Source: Marchantia polymorpha subsp. ruderalis (Eukaryota; Streptophyta; Marchantiopsida; Marchantiales; Marchantiaceae). Taken from it: DNA of 64,000 nucleotides. Below are positions 25,258-36,830 of the stretch, one piece after another (position 1 is the first letter of the stretch; each line of letters begins with the position of its first letter). Under the pieces are notes generated by a model. That model was not told the DNA's origin. It was given only the letters and a program-made list of their open reading frames with translations, and searched no databases. Where the stretch lies: positions 28,346,501 through 28,410,500 of the forward strand of contig AP031351.1 of assembly GCA_037833965.1 (NCBI GenBank). The letters are read 5' to 3'. Both the position numbers and the translations under genes were made by a program.

Positions 25258-25863
25258 TCAGGGATCCAGGACCTGCTCGGCAGCAGGATCTAACTCGACG
25301 TGCACGCCGTGGGGCATTTTGCCGAGGAACATTTGCTTGATGGGGCATTTCTTCGAGACCTCGACGAGCGCAGACCTCTGGGCGTCGGTCAGATCGCCGT
25401 CGAGGCGCAGGAGCATACGCAGCCCGTCGGGCAGCAGGCCCATCCCGCCGCCCTGCTCGACCACCGTGACCTGCACGTGGCGCAGCGACCAGCGGCGCCG
25501 GTCGGCGTAGAGGCGCACCGTCATGGACGTGCACACGGCCAGCGCGCCCAGCGCGTAGTCCTTGGGCTCCGGGGCGCTCCCCGCCGCGCCCCAGCCCGCG
25601 CCAAGGTCGCCCCGGAAGGTGTGCCCTCCCGCCCTCACCACGTGCTGGTACCTCGCGCCGCTCTCATCCTCCGACGACACGGCCACGTGCCCCTGATACG
25701 ACTGCGACGACTGCGACGACTGCGACGACGAGGACGACGTCGCGCACCGGGTCGCGGCGCAGCCCTGCGGCCCCGCGGGCGCCATTCGCAATCGGCACCG
25801 AACTCGCAGCGCCTTCGACATCGACATCGCCATCGACATCGGCAGCGGCATCGACCTCAACAT
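25258..25863 (-). CDS. OsmC/Ohr-superfamily protein, possibly organelle-targeted
   Basis: OsmC-family proteins are small thiol peroxidases that reduce organic hydroperoxides with two cysteines; many plant and YhfA-like members are uncharacterised. The gene is a single exon of 201 residues. Residues 1-55 are Met-, Ser- and Arg-rich with low complexity (including SQSSQSSQS) and may be a targeting peptide. The domain has the β-strand segment HTFRGDLGAG, then EPKDYALGALAVCTSMTVRL with the first cysteine (111) at the start of the long helix, and SKKCPIKQMF with the second cysteine (173). Both catalytic cysteines are therefore present. The start is the first ATG before the domain with a plausible leader; a later Met (16 or 27) is possible. 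Coding GC is very high. It is convergent with IF-2. Function beyond the family is inference. Confidence 0.88.
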   Translation of the reverse strand: MLRSMPLPMSMAMSMSKALRVRCRLRMAPAGPQGCAATRCATSSSSSQSSQSSQSYQGHVAVSSEDESGARYQHVVRAGGHTFRGDLGAGWGAAGSAPEPKDYALGALAVCTSMTVRLYADRRRWSLRHVQVTVVEQGGGMGLLPDGLRMLLRLDGDLTDAQRSALVEVSKKCPIKQMFLGKMPHGVHVELDPAAEQVLDP

Positions 25864-26515
25864 GGTCTCGTCTCTTCCCGTCCCGTCTCGTCTCCAAGAA
25901 CCGGCAATCCCCCGCTGCCGCTGCCGCTCGCCTCTTCCTCCTCCTCCTCCTCCTCCTCGTCGATGGTCCCGCGTTCGTTCGTTCGCTTCTCCGGCCTTGT
26001 CCCCGATTTCGCTTTTCTTTCCGCGCGGATTGTTCCGAGGCTCGGCCCGAACGAGCCCTAGGATCGAGGGCCCGAGCCACAACTCCCGAGCGGGTTGACG
26101 TTGGGGATTCTCGGGCACGAACGAACGTTGGGTCGAGTGGATGAGGGCGGGGGCGATGGAGGACGGTGTGTGGGTGTTTTGTGTGTGTTCGTCAATTCCT
26201 CGTGTTGGATGATGTTTCGGGCGAGGTTTGATCGGAGGGTGCATGAAGTCGGTCGTCTCGACGGCACAGCAAAGCTTTAGCTCGCTCGCTCGCTCGTCTT
26301 GTCAGTCGTCCTCGGCAGGTGTGAGGCAATTGTTCTCGGCGGCCATTTCCGCATCCTCTGCTTCCCGGTTGCGAAGGAATCGCCGGGTTTAGATTTTCTA
26401 AAATCCATGTGCTCAAAGTCAGATTTAACTTTTTGGGTTTGTTCCAGATGGTTGTTTTTGGATTTTGGGGATTTTTTTTCTCTCGCTGGAAACGAGAAGG
26501 AACTCGAAGATTTTT

Positions 26516-26555
26516 GGAATGTATTGTATTGTATTGTATTGCATTGGATTGGATT
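26516..26555. repeat. Degenerate GTATT pentanucleotide array
   Basis: Four exact GTATT units are flanked by related GGAAT, GCATT and GGATT units, eight pentamers in all. Confidence 0.85.
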
Positions 26556-27144
26556 TGCACTTCGCTTCGAAAGCGAATTCCGCGAGGTTTCACAATTCTT
26601 GGCACCGCGGCTCTTCCTTCAAGATCTGCAGGTCGCTCGCTCTTACACGTGAGTGAGTTCAACCAGTGACAGTAACGAGCCCTCGAATCTTGGGTGTCAT
26701 TCTCAAGCACGTGACGCCAGTGAGAAAGATTGCGAAGATTTTGCGTCTGGATCGTCGACGAGCTTGCGCTCAGTCAGTCAGTCAGAAGTAATCGGAAGCT
26801 CTGGATTTCGATCGTGCAATGAGGAGCTCATTCCGCTTTCGATTTCGCTGGCGCCGGCCTCCAGCTAGCTCCTGGGGATACCATTCGACTCTCGGGATCC
26901 AATACTTGGAGATGGCGATGCTACAGGAAACACCAGCACGGAAAGAAGTCGCCTCCACCCTCAAACCTTCCATCACCCGATCGATCCTCTGAGCCAGAGC
27001 ATGGATCGGTCTTGCGCTCTGCTCTGCTCTACTCTGCCAGCACGCGAGGCCTCGACGCTATACATGTCTTGAGCTCGGTGCTCGCGTGACTTAGCAGCAG
27101 CAGCACAAACAGCAATCAAATGCGAAGATGTTCAAAAGAAAGAT

Positions 27145-27175
27145 GTCCACTGCATTCAGATGCAATGCAGTGGAC
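27145..27175. repeat. Hairpin with perfect 12-bp arms
   Basis: GTCCACTGCATT (27145-27156) is matched by its exact reverse complement (27164-27175) across a 7-base loop. Function unknown. Confidence 0.85.
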
Positions 27176-27865
27176 CAAAGTCAGCTGCCTTAGATTCATC
27201 TCTCAGGTCGCAGAAATGGCAAGACCAGTTTTCGCTTCATGATTGCTGCTTAGAGTCAACTCACCGCTCAGCTCTCGGCAATCTGAACTCAAACATGGAG
27301 TCGAATGGTCTCGAGGCAGGAATTTAAGGAATTCTGGCTTTTGAGGGCTAGTGTTCGTGCCCTGAACTCCAGCAGAAGACCATACCAGTTCATAACAGAG
27401 CTCACGAACCGGCAGTACGAGATCTATCCTCAAATCTGAGCTCCAAAATCCCACGAAGCCAGCTGCAGCTAAGTGTTCCTTCCAAGCTGACGTCCTGGGT
27501 CGTGAAGCGGCCGGCGAAGGTGATGGAGAGCTGGCCGAAACCACTACGCAGCTCGTGGACCAGCCGACCTCGTCAATGTGTGGCATTTTCAGCATCCAGT
27601 GCCTCGAAGTGTGCATTCGGGTTATGAGTGGATAATTTCAGACGGTTCAGCTCTGTGTTGCTGCTGCTGGACTGTGAGGTGCTTGCACAGATGGGCCGGG
27701 GGTCTGAATGAGTCTCTTGAGCTGATTGAGCCGCCACTGACCAGCGGAAGTTTCCGCGGAAGAGATTCGTCGTCATTGGTTATCAGGAGCTGGAACCACG
27801 AGCAATCGTTTCAGAGATGGGAGGAGGTACTGGATCATGACGTTCATTCCTGTCTGGAAATCTGA

Positions 27866-28888
27866 ATGAAGATCGCGTCAAACCAACAGCAGCGAGCGTC
27901 AGGAACTGAACATGGCAAGGCAGGTCGAAGGTTGGCAGGCAGAGCAGCCCGTGAGAAGCGCTACGAAGGAGTCACCACACTGTATGATACTTTCACGGCA
28001 GTTGTCTCAGCCTCCATGATTATGGCCGTGGGCTATGATACTGGCATATCAGGTTTGACTTCGTGCTCTCACTTCCTCCTACTAGTTCAGAGGTTCATTT
28101 CCTCTTAGAACATCATGGGCCCCTTCTGGTTGTGGCTCCTCCTTCCTTGTCTGAGTGTGGAGCATATGGTCATGAGCTTCTGGAAGGATTTCGTGACATC
28201 ACTGCACTCAATTCGTGGCACAATTGTTACACGTCTAGGAAGAACTCAAGGAAGGTTTTTCTTGCTAGAGCTGAAGGTAATCACAAACCCTGTTGGGTAC
28301 ATTTCTGCCAACAGTCTGAAGGTGTCCTGTCGAGCATCGGGTACAAAGAGAATAGCTTTGGTCGAAATTGAGTACTTTGTTCCGAGTTAGGGATTGACAA
28401 TGCCAGGGCTACTTAGCCTATCGAGCGTGCCTCGTCAGATCTTCCAGAGCCGTCACTATCTGTTGCCCGAAAGGATGCATTTTCTTTGTTTCCATTATGC
28501 CTTCACTCGGCTCCCACCATCGGGACAAGACTGGAGACGATCCAAGTTCCGCTGATGGATAGGGGAGATCTCTTTCTACAAGTTGACGTGAATCGTGTGC
28601 AAGCTTTCTTGTAGCTTTCATGCACGAGTGGATGAGCAGCATCACCAAGCTGCAAGAGGAAGAGGGAGGCTCTTCGGTCCGTTGAATCTCGATTCATTTG
28701 TGTCCTATGAGAAGATGGAAGTCGAATATCTGACAGCGCTCCATGTTAATTTTTTTTTCAATCCACTGAATGTTGTCCTGAGATCTGAAGAAGACTCTGA
28801 GGGATGATCATGAACAGGAGGCGTGACAGCCATGAGTCCGTCTACAAGAGTTCTTCCGGACATGTATCGACAGCTGGGTGGCAGGTGA
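27866..28888 (+). pseudogene. Relic of an STP-type sugar transporter gene (exons 1-2 only)
   Basis: Two exon pieces line up with the two complete paralogues downstream. Exon 1 (27866-28052) encodes KRYEG, a first helix, and GYDTGISG, ending in phase 1 at a GT donor exactly where the paralogues are split. After 765 bp, a CAG acceptor at 28817 opens exon 2 in the right phase (GGVTAM), followed by degenerated sequence that still shows LPDMYR where the paralogues have FFPDLLR or FFPDVYR. A TGA at 28886-28888 ends it after 22 whole codons. The rest of exon 2, the NNYC region, exon 3 (627 bp in the paralogues) and exon 4 are absent from the following DNA. The proton-coupling Asp of canonical STPs (GYD) is kept here, unlike in the two intact copies. 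A short expressed protein is possible but cannot transport sugar. Confidence 0.72.
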
Positions 28889-29580
28889 AGGTCTGGAAGA
28901 ATGTCAAGTGCAATCCTCTAAGGGCCTAAACTGTACCTCGAAGCTCATAGCAATGGTTCATAAGCACACGAATACCACGATACACGATTAAGCATTAAAA
29001 TCTTTGATAATTTTTCCATTTTGAGAAATTAGAATTCTAGAACGGTGGCTTGAATGAGTATAGTCTCAAATAAAATAACTTGCGAACTTGATGAAATTTT
29101 ATCGTAAATATATCAATATCAAGTTACAAATGATTAGATATCAATTGCAATTTTTCAGAGTAATACAGAGATGTATATTTTACAAGTGAAATCAGTCACC
29201 TGACCTCTGATCATCAGGAATTAGAATTGCAACTTTATGTACAAAATTTTATTGAACTCGAAGTCTACACGGTCCATGGCTTTTCCATCTTGAAACACGA
29301 GTTTTATTCCTGTTCAACTCGATGTACTGAGAGCACAGCAGTTTTTCTATAAATGATGCGTCGTTTCTTAAGCAGCAAAACAAAGGGGTGCTAATTCTGG
29401 ATGTGAAACGCAAGGAAGACGTAAGAATCCGAGAGCAGTCCTGAAGAAGGACTATAATCTAACGGACAAAGACCCTGAAGCCTCGGGTCCGAAGCCGGAC
29501 ATGAGGGACATACGAGCAGCACGAAAGAGGCCGCCGGATATGGAAGCTCCGGCACCGAATTGGCGTATTCTGGTTTCCGG
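28889..29580. other. Gap between the transporter relic and the peroxidase gene
   Basis: Partly AT-rich, with no recognisable coding sequence. The right end should contain the peroxidase 3' untranslated region. Confidence 0.5.
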
Positions 29581-31238
29581 TCACCAAGTGTTCACTTTGC
29601 GGCAGTTCCGGCGGATCTGGCCGCGGGCTCTTACGCCGATGGCGCCCATGGCGCGCATGGCCTCACCGAACTCGGAAGCGAAGCGGCGTCCGTCGTGCAG
29701 CGACGCGACGATGTCGGTCGTGCGCCGGTCCTCGAAGAGCGCCTGGTCCGACGCGAACAGGCCCTTGCGCGCCGTCAGCCCCAGGAAGTAGTCGGAGTCC
29801 AAGGTCTGAGGCGTCGCGGAGTCCATGGCGACCTCCACGCTTTTCGCGACCGGCGCGTTCGGGCACCTCCTCTTCAGCTCCTCGGCGTACTCCGGGTCCA
29901 GCGACGGATCCGTCGGGCGCGCGGCGCTAAAGTTGTAAAGGCGCGCGACGACCTTGTCGCAGTGCCCCACTCCCGAGCTGTGCGATCCTGCAAAGGTTTC
30001 GCGGGCGACGGCGTTAGCTCCACCGACGAGATTCCTACTCCTTGTGAAAAAAAGAACATTCTCTTCCTGATTCGATAGACGGACCTGACAGGACGACCAT
30101 CTGCCTCGCGGATAAACCCTTTACGGCGAAATTCGCTATCAACTGCGTCACATCTAAATCCGGCGACGGAATGTCCTCCTCCGCCGCAGCCACGGAGAAC
30201 GCCACGAGCCCGTCTCTTCTGCCACCTTGCACAGCCCATCCCGTCCCATTCAGCTGCACACGAAAATCGACAATGAATTTCATGAATTTTAATGGCAATC
30301 CGAAATCCACTGCTACCCGATCGAAATGCAATTTACAAGATCAGCTCGTGTCTATGCTTCTGTTGGAAAATCATCGTCTCGTCCTTGTCAATCTGAATGA
30401 AATCTTAAGGAATGAATTTATGAATGTCGTCCACAGATTCAGTGATTAAGACGGATTCGATGATCAGATTGATTGTGGACATTCGGAGGATAGGATTGTA
30501 GCGCCGGAATACTGAGTGTAGGGAGGAGCAGTGTGACGATTCAAATCGAGGTCCATTTACTTCGAGTTCCAGCGGAGGCTACGAGTTTTCTCACCTTAAT
30601 GGCGCTGTCGCGAGCTGCGTAGGCCAAGACATCTGCGCAAGATACGACGCCGGGGCAGATGGCCTCGACCGCCGTCTTGGCAGCGTCCACCACCTCGAAT
30701 CCTCTGAGGTGCGCGCTGACGGAAGATTTCTCCGTGTCATCTCCATCCAGCAACACTGAAGCCTCGCAGCCCTGCATTGCACACAGCACGAGATGGATGA
30801 GCTGCACATGGCCCTCTCGATGAATAAAGCTCAGCGAAAGCTCGCTCTTCTGTAAATCTTGGGCATTGCATTGCAGTCCGTGTGCTTGCAAGCAAATCCA
30901 TGGTCAGACAGCGAGCCCAGTTGAGCTTCGTAAGGGAGCACGACACACATTTGGGACGTGGGGATTGATGGATGGCTCCGTTTCTGAATCAGAAGGGCAG
31001 AGCAGTGAGACCTCACCCCGACGAAGCAATCGTGGAATTGCAAGCGGATGATAGCGGCGGCATTACTTAAATTCTTGTCGAGCTCAGCAAAGACAGCGTT
31101 TTGGATCACGCGTTCGGCATCAGGGCAAAGCTGATCGTAGAATTGGTCCTTCAAACAATTCTGGTTCACAGCATCCGCTGAACCATGGACGAGTAGAGTC
31201 AATGCGACCACTGACAGTATACTCCTGGTCGGTGCCAT
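29581..31238 (-). CDS. Secreted class III (plant) haem peroxidase
   Basis: Class III peroxidases oxidise phenolics with H2O2 in the cell wall or vacuole. Exons in transcript order are 31238-31017, 30771-30595, 30253-30085 and 29987-29581, with GT-AG borders and phases 0,0,1, giving 324 residues, a normal length. Residues 1-23 form a signal peptide. The distal haem site RLQFHDCF holds the catalytic Arg and His, and GCEASVLLDG follows directly across intron 1. CPGVVSCADVLAYAARDS, VQGGRRDG and IPSPDLDV are standard. The proximal His lies in LSGSHSSGVGHC, split by intron 3; the usual AHTIG is changed to SHSSG. The end has LDSDYFLGL, GLFASDQALF and NCRK, so the cysteine pattern for four disulphides appears kept. 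GC content of exon 4 is high. The protein is expected to be active; its substrate is unknown. Confidence 0.93.
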
Positions 31239-34200
31239 GCCTTCCTAGTAAGGGTAACTCCTTTTTGCAATCTGAGATGGTTGGTATGGATGGATTGAAC
31301 GGACATTAGCTTCACAATCCAAACGGACAGCCAGTGGAGCATTCACTGATCGAGTGCCCGAGCAGTCAGGCCAGACCCTGATGCAGGTCCGAGGCTACGG
31401 AAGAGAGATGCTGCTACTCGACGATTTATTGGTGCAAGATAAGAGCACAGCACGCTAGCTGTCATAACCAGGTACTCTCTCGAAACATGTCTCCCCTTTC
31501 CTGGAGATGCTCTCTGATTCGAACGAGATAGTAGATCATGGAAAACTGCGCAAGAACTGCAACCTCATCATCATCATGAGGAAAGGGGATGCATGAATGT
31601 GTCGAAACGATCGAGAGAGTTGTGTCGTAGCTGTTTCATGACAGGCGGATGAACGAGAGTCAGCCAGCGAGAGTCAGCTGACTGGTGCATTGTATGAGGA
31701 TACATAATTGAATGTTTGCTGGATACGAAAGCAGGCACTCCGGTTCTTAATATTCCGAAGAAGGCTTCAGCGACCTGACCTGACCTTCTCCTGAAAATCC
31801 CTCGATCAGATTTATTGGAATCCCAAAAAGGCTGCCGTGGACGAGTGAGCTAGTTAGATTCCGACCATCTAAGCCAAGAGTTAAAATAAATATCATCCGG
31901 CCTGCTTTCTGCGTAGCTTCGGTAAGACGTCACGTCGCTCTGATAGGCGAAATTGCTCGCCATTTACAATGTATGACTCTAGATCTATGGCAGGTGTCAG
32001 ATCGGTCTCCGATTGCTCGCTGGACTCTTTGGAGAATCTATCATCGCATTGAATGCACACGAGTCGACAATGAAATCATCTTCATCCTCAGCAGGTCTTC
32101 GACGCTGATCTGATCTGATCAGAATGGGTAGCTCTACTTGTGAAGACCGCCAGCTCTCATCGGTCAGGATGACTCTCATGGATCGATATGAACCTCTTGG
32201 CTTGGGCTCTCAGGTTCTTCGAGACCACCCTGGCAGCAGCCACGCCAAAAACCTCAGCTTGGAAGCAGATCTGAAGAAAATCTGACTGTTTCTCTGCGGC
32301 ATGAAACCTGTTCTGTTCGGATTGAACATGATTGTTGAGGTGCAGAACTGCGAGAGTAGGGCATGGGCGAGCTAGCTTATGGGTTTCTGTTGGGCCTATC
32401 CCTATCGGATACATGTGATTTCCCGTTCGGAGCTCGATGAACTGACTTTTCTTTTCTTCCCAATCGATGGACTTGAATTGAATTAAATTGGAATTTTTAT
32501 CTCTCGCCCTTGCCAGTTCGAGGGACTGCGAACAGGTGTGTGTGTGTGAATGCATGGGAGAAGAGTCTTCTCTTTGAAGATCTGAATACAGCGAAGGATT
32601 GTTCTATCACTGGGTGTGTACACCATGGCTGTAGTTTTACCCCAACGCTGGTCAACGTGATCGACGTGCATTAACGTGGTTCTCTCGAAGACTGATATTT
32701 CATGTCACAAGTTACTGAGAGCTCGTTGAGAAACTGATGTTGCGAAGACTCGATTCCTCCCCCGTTCAACAATTCCGTCAGCGATTTTGTTTGCAGTATT
32801 TTGTCACAGTAATAATTCGCGGCCCTTGGGTCTCTGTGAAGTTAATTCAATCAAATCCATGTATTGAGATGAATGAGACGTGAGAGTGATTTCATGCATC
32901 TCATCGAGAACATGAACTGCCGTTTGTAACACACTTCAGAGTATCTCCGAGACAAAGAGCGAGCTGTTGCAGTGTAGGTAGGGCCGGACAGCGAGATTGA
33001 GACTGAGATTGGATGATCGATGAATTACGTCGACAGGTGTGAATGTATGTGATTGGCAGCAGAAGGCATCCGTGGCCACACCTCAAGGCTCGCCCTGACA
33101 GTGACCAACTGAGTGACTGACCTTCCTTCTGCTCAAGCGGAGGAGACACAGTTGAGAAGATGTGCTCTAAAAGGATTTGTTGTGCAAAGACGAATCTGAT
33201 TCTCGAGGACTGCCTGTCACGAGAAATCACAGTTTCTTTGTTGGCAGCTGTTGCAAACGTAGGTAGGCATGACTTCGGTGCATACTCCGTGCTCATGGCT
33301 CCACGAGCTGGAAACAAGTGTCGCTGTCCGGTCTGCAGGTAAATGGACAAACTGATTATGAATGGCCTCATAATTATCAGGAGCCGACAGGAATGCCCGT
33401 CATTCTTTTGCTAGATCCGAAATCCTTGTCTTCGTAGTCGTGGGAGTGGGGACATGTCGGAGCATCATGATCGGTCAATTATAGCGAGGACTTCTTTCGT
33501 AAATTCAGAACCGCGTAAGACAAAGTGCGAAGTTTACAACCTCACAGCCATTGGCACGTAGGGCGACGAGCATTACCAGTTGCCGTAAAGCTCGAAGTCG
33601 AAATGGTTAGAGCAGATTCCAAATGCATTATGCTGAACCTCGTCCTTCAAAGCCAGCTTGACCGAGAATCCATTGACGTCGTGGAAGAACCGAAATGATT
33701 GAACGGAGAAGTTCAAATCTGATCATGATAGGTAACAACTGAACCATCGATCGATCATGTTGCCGTCAGCTGAGATTTAAGCATCGCTTGCATCCGGATA
33801 GCAATCATTGTATTCACCTGCTCGAAGAAATTTGATTTTTGGCAATTCTAATCGGCCTCATCCAACTTCCCAGCCCAGAGCTGGGGCAGATCAAGATCGA
33901 GGCTATGGCGGCTGCTGCTGCTGCAACGACGTTGACGGCCTCGGCGTTGTCATCGTGGCGTTCATGGAAACTTCGGGGACTGCTTCCGGTGCAGAAACTT
34001 CATCTCCTTCCTCCTCAAGCAACCGACGGATCTCAAAAATCATCGATCTCGCGTCTTCTTCGCTAGTTCTGTCAAATGTCTGGCTGGCTGACGGGCATCC
34101 GATCGTGAAGCATCTGCCTTCGCGACAAGCTTTCGAGAATTGCTCTGCAAAGGAGGTATTCGTGAATTTATTCGTTACTTCCACTCATTTCAGTCGAGTA

Positions 34201-34339
34201 CATCAATCATGATGTTGAAGCCCCGGGGATTATCAAGCCATATTCGATGCCCTTCCTATCCTTATAGAGAACATAGTTGAGAAAGAAGGAAGAAGTCAGT
34301 TGGTGCCCTTGCCCACCGCTAACATAACCTTGTCATGAG
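31239..34339. other. Upstream of the peroxidase gene, no convincing gene
   Basis: The first part is the peroxidase promoter region. Short frames occur on both strands. One plus-strand start at 33905 gives an Ala-rich, Ser/Arg-containing leader that resembles a transit peptide (MAAAAAATTLTASAL) but stops after about 50 codons with no partner exon found. The overlapping minus-strand frame (33903-34184) is acidic and unrecognised. Confidence 0.4.
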
Positions 34340-36030
34340 TATCACATTCTTTAAATGACTTCTTCTTGAACTCATCAAGAAAGATAAAAGATAGAATGGA
34401 TGGACTCTTTGGTAAATTTGGATCTTGTAAAATGCCATAGACTTTTTCGTTCTCTTGCTTCTTCTGTTTAGACTTGAAACCTTTCCAAATTGAGACATTT
34501 CTTTACATTTCTCCCCTTCGGCTTTACTAACCTTGGTCTGGAGATGATATTTCTTAAACTATTTCTTGAACTTATCAAGAAAGATGAAAAAGTCAGTTGG
34601 TGACCTTGCCAACCAAGGCGAGACCCTTGAACTTGTGACATCTTCCTTAAACAACTTCTTGAGCTCATCAAGAAAGATGAAGAAGTCAATTGGTGAACTT
34701 GCCAACCAAGGCGAGATACTTGGTCTCGTGATGTTATTCCTTAAACAAATTTTTGAACTCATCAAGAAAAATGAATAAGTTAATAGATGGCCTTGCAAAC
34801 TACGACATCCTTGGCCTCGATATGATCTTCTATGAACAACTTCTTTAAGTTATCAAGATAGTGAAGAAGACAGTTTGTGACCTCTTCAGTTACTTTGGAT
34901 CTTGTAAGCTCACATAAACTTAAAGAACTCTTGCTTCATCCCTTGAATCTTGGCAATGTACAGATTCTTCTCAAATTTAGAAATGTCTTTCCAATTCTAT
35001 TCTTTGGCTTTGCCGACTACAACGACACCTTTGATCTTGAGAAGATCTTGCTTAAATGACTTTTTGAACTCATTAAGAAAGATGAAGAAGCGATTGGTGA
35101 CTTGCCAAACACTGCGACATCCTTGACCTTGGAATAATCTTCCTTAAACGACTTCTTGAACTCATTAAGAAAGATGAAGAAGACAATTGGTGCTTTGCCC
35201 GCCACTGTAACATCCTTGACCTTGGAATAATCTTCCTTAAACGACTTTCTTGAACTCATTAAGAAAGATGAAGAAGACAATTGGTGCCTTGCCCGCCACT
35301 GTAACATCCTTGACATTGGAATAATCTTCCTTAAACGACTAATGAACTCATCAAAAAAGATGAAAAAGTCAGTTGGTGGTCTATTCGATTGGTTTAGATC
35401 TTGTAAGTTGACATAGACTTATCATACTTCTGTTTCTTCTGTTGAGCCTTGACAATGTAGATAGTCTTCTCAAATCCAGACATGTCTTTCCATTTCTCTC
35501 CTTTGACTTTGCCAATGCGACACCCTCGACATGATGTTCCTTTAACAGCTTATTGAACTCATAAAGAAAGATGAAGAAGTAAGTTGATGAACTCTTCGGT
35601 TGGTTAGGATTTTTAAGCTTATATAGATTTATTATACTTTTGTTTCTTCTATTGAGACTTGACAATGTTGGGAGATGTTTCAAATTCAGTCATGTCTTTT
35701 CATTTCTCTCCTTTGACTTTGCCAATGCAACATTCTTGGCCTCGGCATGATGTTACTTTAACAGCTTATTGAACTCATCAAGAAAGATGAAGAAGTCCGT
35801 TGATTGACTCTTTGGTTGGTTGGATCTTGTAAGTTGACATAGATTTATTATAATCTTGCTTCTTCTAATGAGACTTGAAAATGTTGGGAGACATCTCAAA
35901 TTCAGTCATGTCTTTTCATTTTTCTTCTTTGGCTTTGCAAACCATGGCAACACCTTTAGTCTCAAAATGATCTTGCTTGAACGACTTCTAAATCTAATCA
36001 AGAAAAGATTAAAAAGTCAATTGGTGGCCT
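34340..36030. repeat. Tandem repeat array of about 93-bp and 215-bp units (retroelement debris)
   Basis: The word GAACTCATCAAGAAAGATGA recurs with few changes near 34367, 34568, 34661, 34755, 34848, 35067, 35157, 35252, 35345, 35556, 35772 and 35993. Spacings alternate between about 90-95 bp and about 200-220 bp. On the minus strand each 93-bp unit encodes a 31-residue repeat with FFIFLDEFKK, FKED, SKVKDV and GKAPI, so the array looks like decayed coding sequence rather than simple satellite. The longer units add a segment encoding EKWKDM- and QQKKQK-like words. Frames are broken by stops. Confidence 0.75.
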
Positions 36031-36711
36031 CTTCGGTTGGTTCGGTCTGTGGCAATTTTGTGGACTTCTTGAACTTCTGTTGCTTCTTTGTCTTTGCGTT
36101 TTTTTAACAGCCTTACAAATCATTATCCACAACTTTGCTGGTCTTTTCTTTCTTTCAACCCACATGTTTGTTGCTTTCATTGTCTTGCTCATATACTTCA
36201 TTGTAAAGATTCAGAGTACGATGAAGATTCGTAAAGTAATTATCAAAATGAATTTCCTTGCAAACTTTGCCTTTGACAACAATGAAGTACTTTATTGCAA
36301 AATCTATCATGAACCGCAAGAATGACTTGACAATAATCCAAACTATCGGGTTTGAAATCTCACATAAATTTCTCGCTCTTTGCTCTAACTCTACCTCAAA
36401 CAGAGTACAATCGAGATCGTAAGGACAAACTATAACTCTCAGAGCAATGATCCAAAATACTTGATCTATCAATGCTATGAATTCAACAAGAGTATGATTT
36501 ACTCATAGACGTTGGATGTAATGACTTGATGTTGAGAGGCAATTGTCGATGTGATGACTATTCTAGCAATGAGATACATAGATCTTGACTATAAAAGATA
36601 TTTGTCCATTCATTTTAATCAACAAATTTAAAAATAATCAACAAAAGTATGTGTAAACCTCAAAATATAATATCCAATGTTTGTATTAATGTCTTGGACA
36701 TTTGCATCATA
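36031..36711. other. AT-rich stretch between the repeat array and the protease-like remnant
   Basis: This appears to be part of the same degenerated element. A minus-strand frame of about 105 codons (36155-36472) is hydrophobic and unrecognised. No complete gene is seen. Confidence 0.4.
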
Positions 36712-36830
36712 ATGAATTTTCATGTGGTGTTAGAAGAAGATGTATCATATCCAATTATATTAGACCAACCATGGATTACAAAAGCACACTTAAAAAATTA
36801 TTGGATCAAAGGGTAGATGACAATTGAAAG
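36712..36830 (+). mobile_element. Ty3/Gypsy-type retropepsin remnant
   Basis: The plus-strand translation contains YPIILDQPWITKAHLKN followed by YWIKG and, after a TAG, MTIER. In Ty3/Gypsy polyproteins the C-terminal part of the aspartic protease reads like YPIILGRPWL followed by a basic stretch and WxxG, so this is a recognisable though damaged protease tail. Downstream to about 37080 there is stop-rich sequence with DSLEIDYS and LYAIEAVL that may be the linker toward reverse transcriptase. No intact reverse transcriptase or integrase was found. Assignment is from motif memory. Confidence 0.5.

Larger units (their letters stand above)
25864..27865. other. Upstream region of the OsmC gene, no further gene seen
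   Basis: This is 5' flank of the OsmC gene followed by non-coding DNA leading to the transporter relic. It contains a GTATT-type pentanucleotide run (about 26516-26555) and a hairpin with 12-bp arms at 27145-27175. Overlapping frames on both strands near 25.7-26.1 kb are mirror products of the GC-rich OsmC exon. Confidence 0.5.

Noticed and set aside
25300..26061. 253-codon plus-strand open frame
   Set aside because: Antisense to the OsmC exon and its GC-rich leader; composition is that of a mirror frame, with no motif.
33903..34184. 93-codon minus-strand frame with an acidic middle, overlapping a transit-peptide-like plus-strand frame
   Set aside because: Neither frame continues into a recognisable exon; either could be a gene end cut off by the neighbouring retroelement debris, but evidence is too thin.
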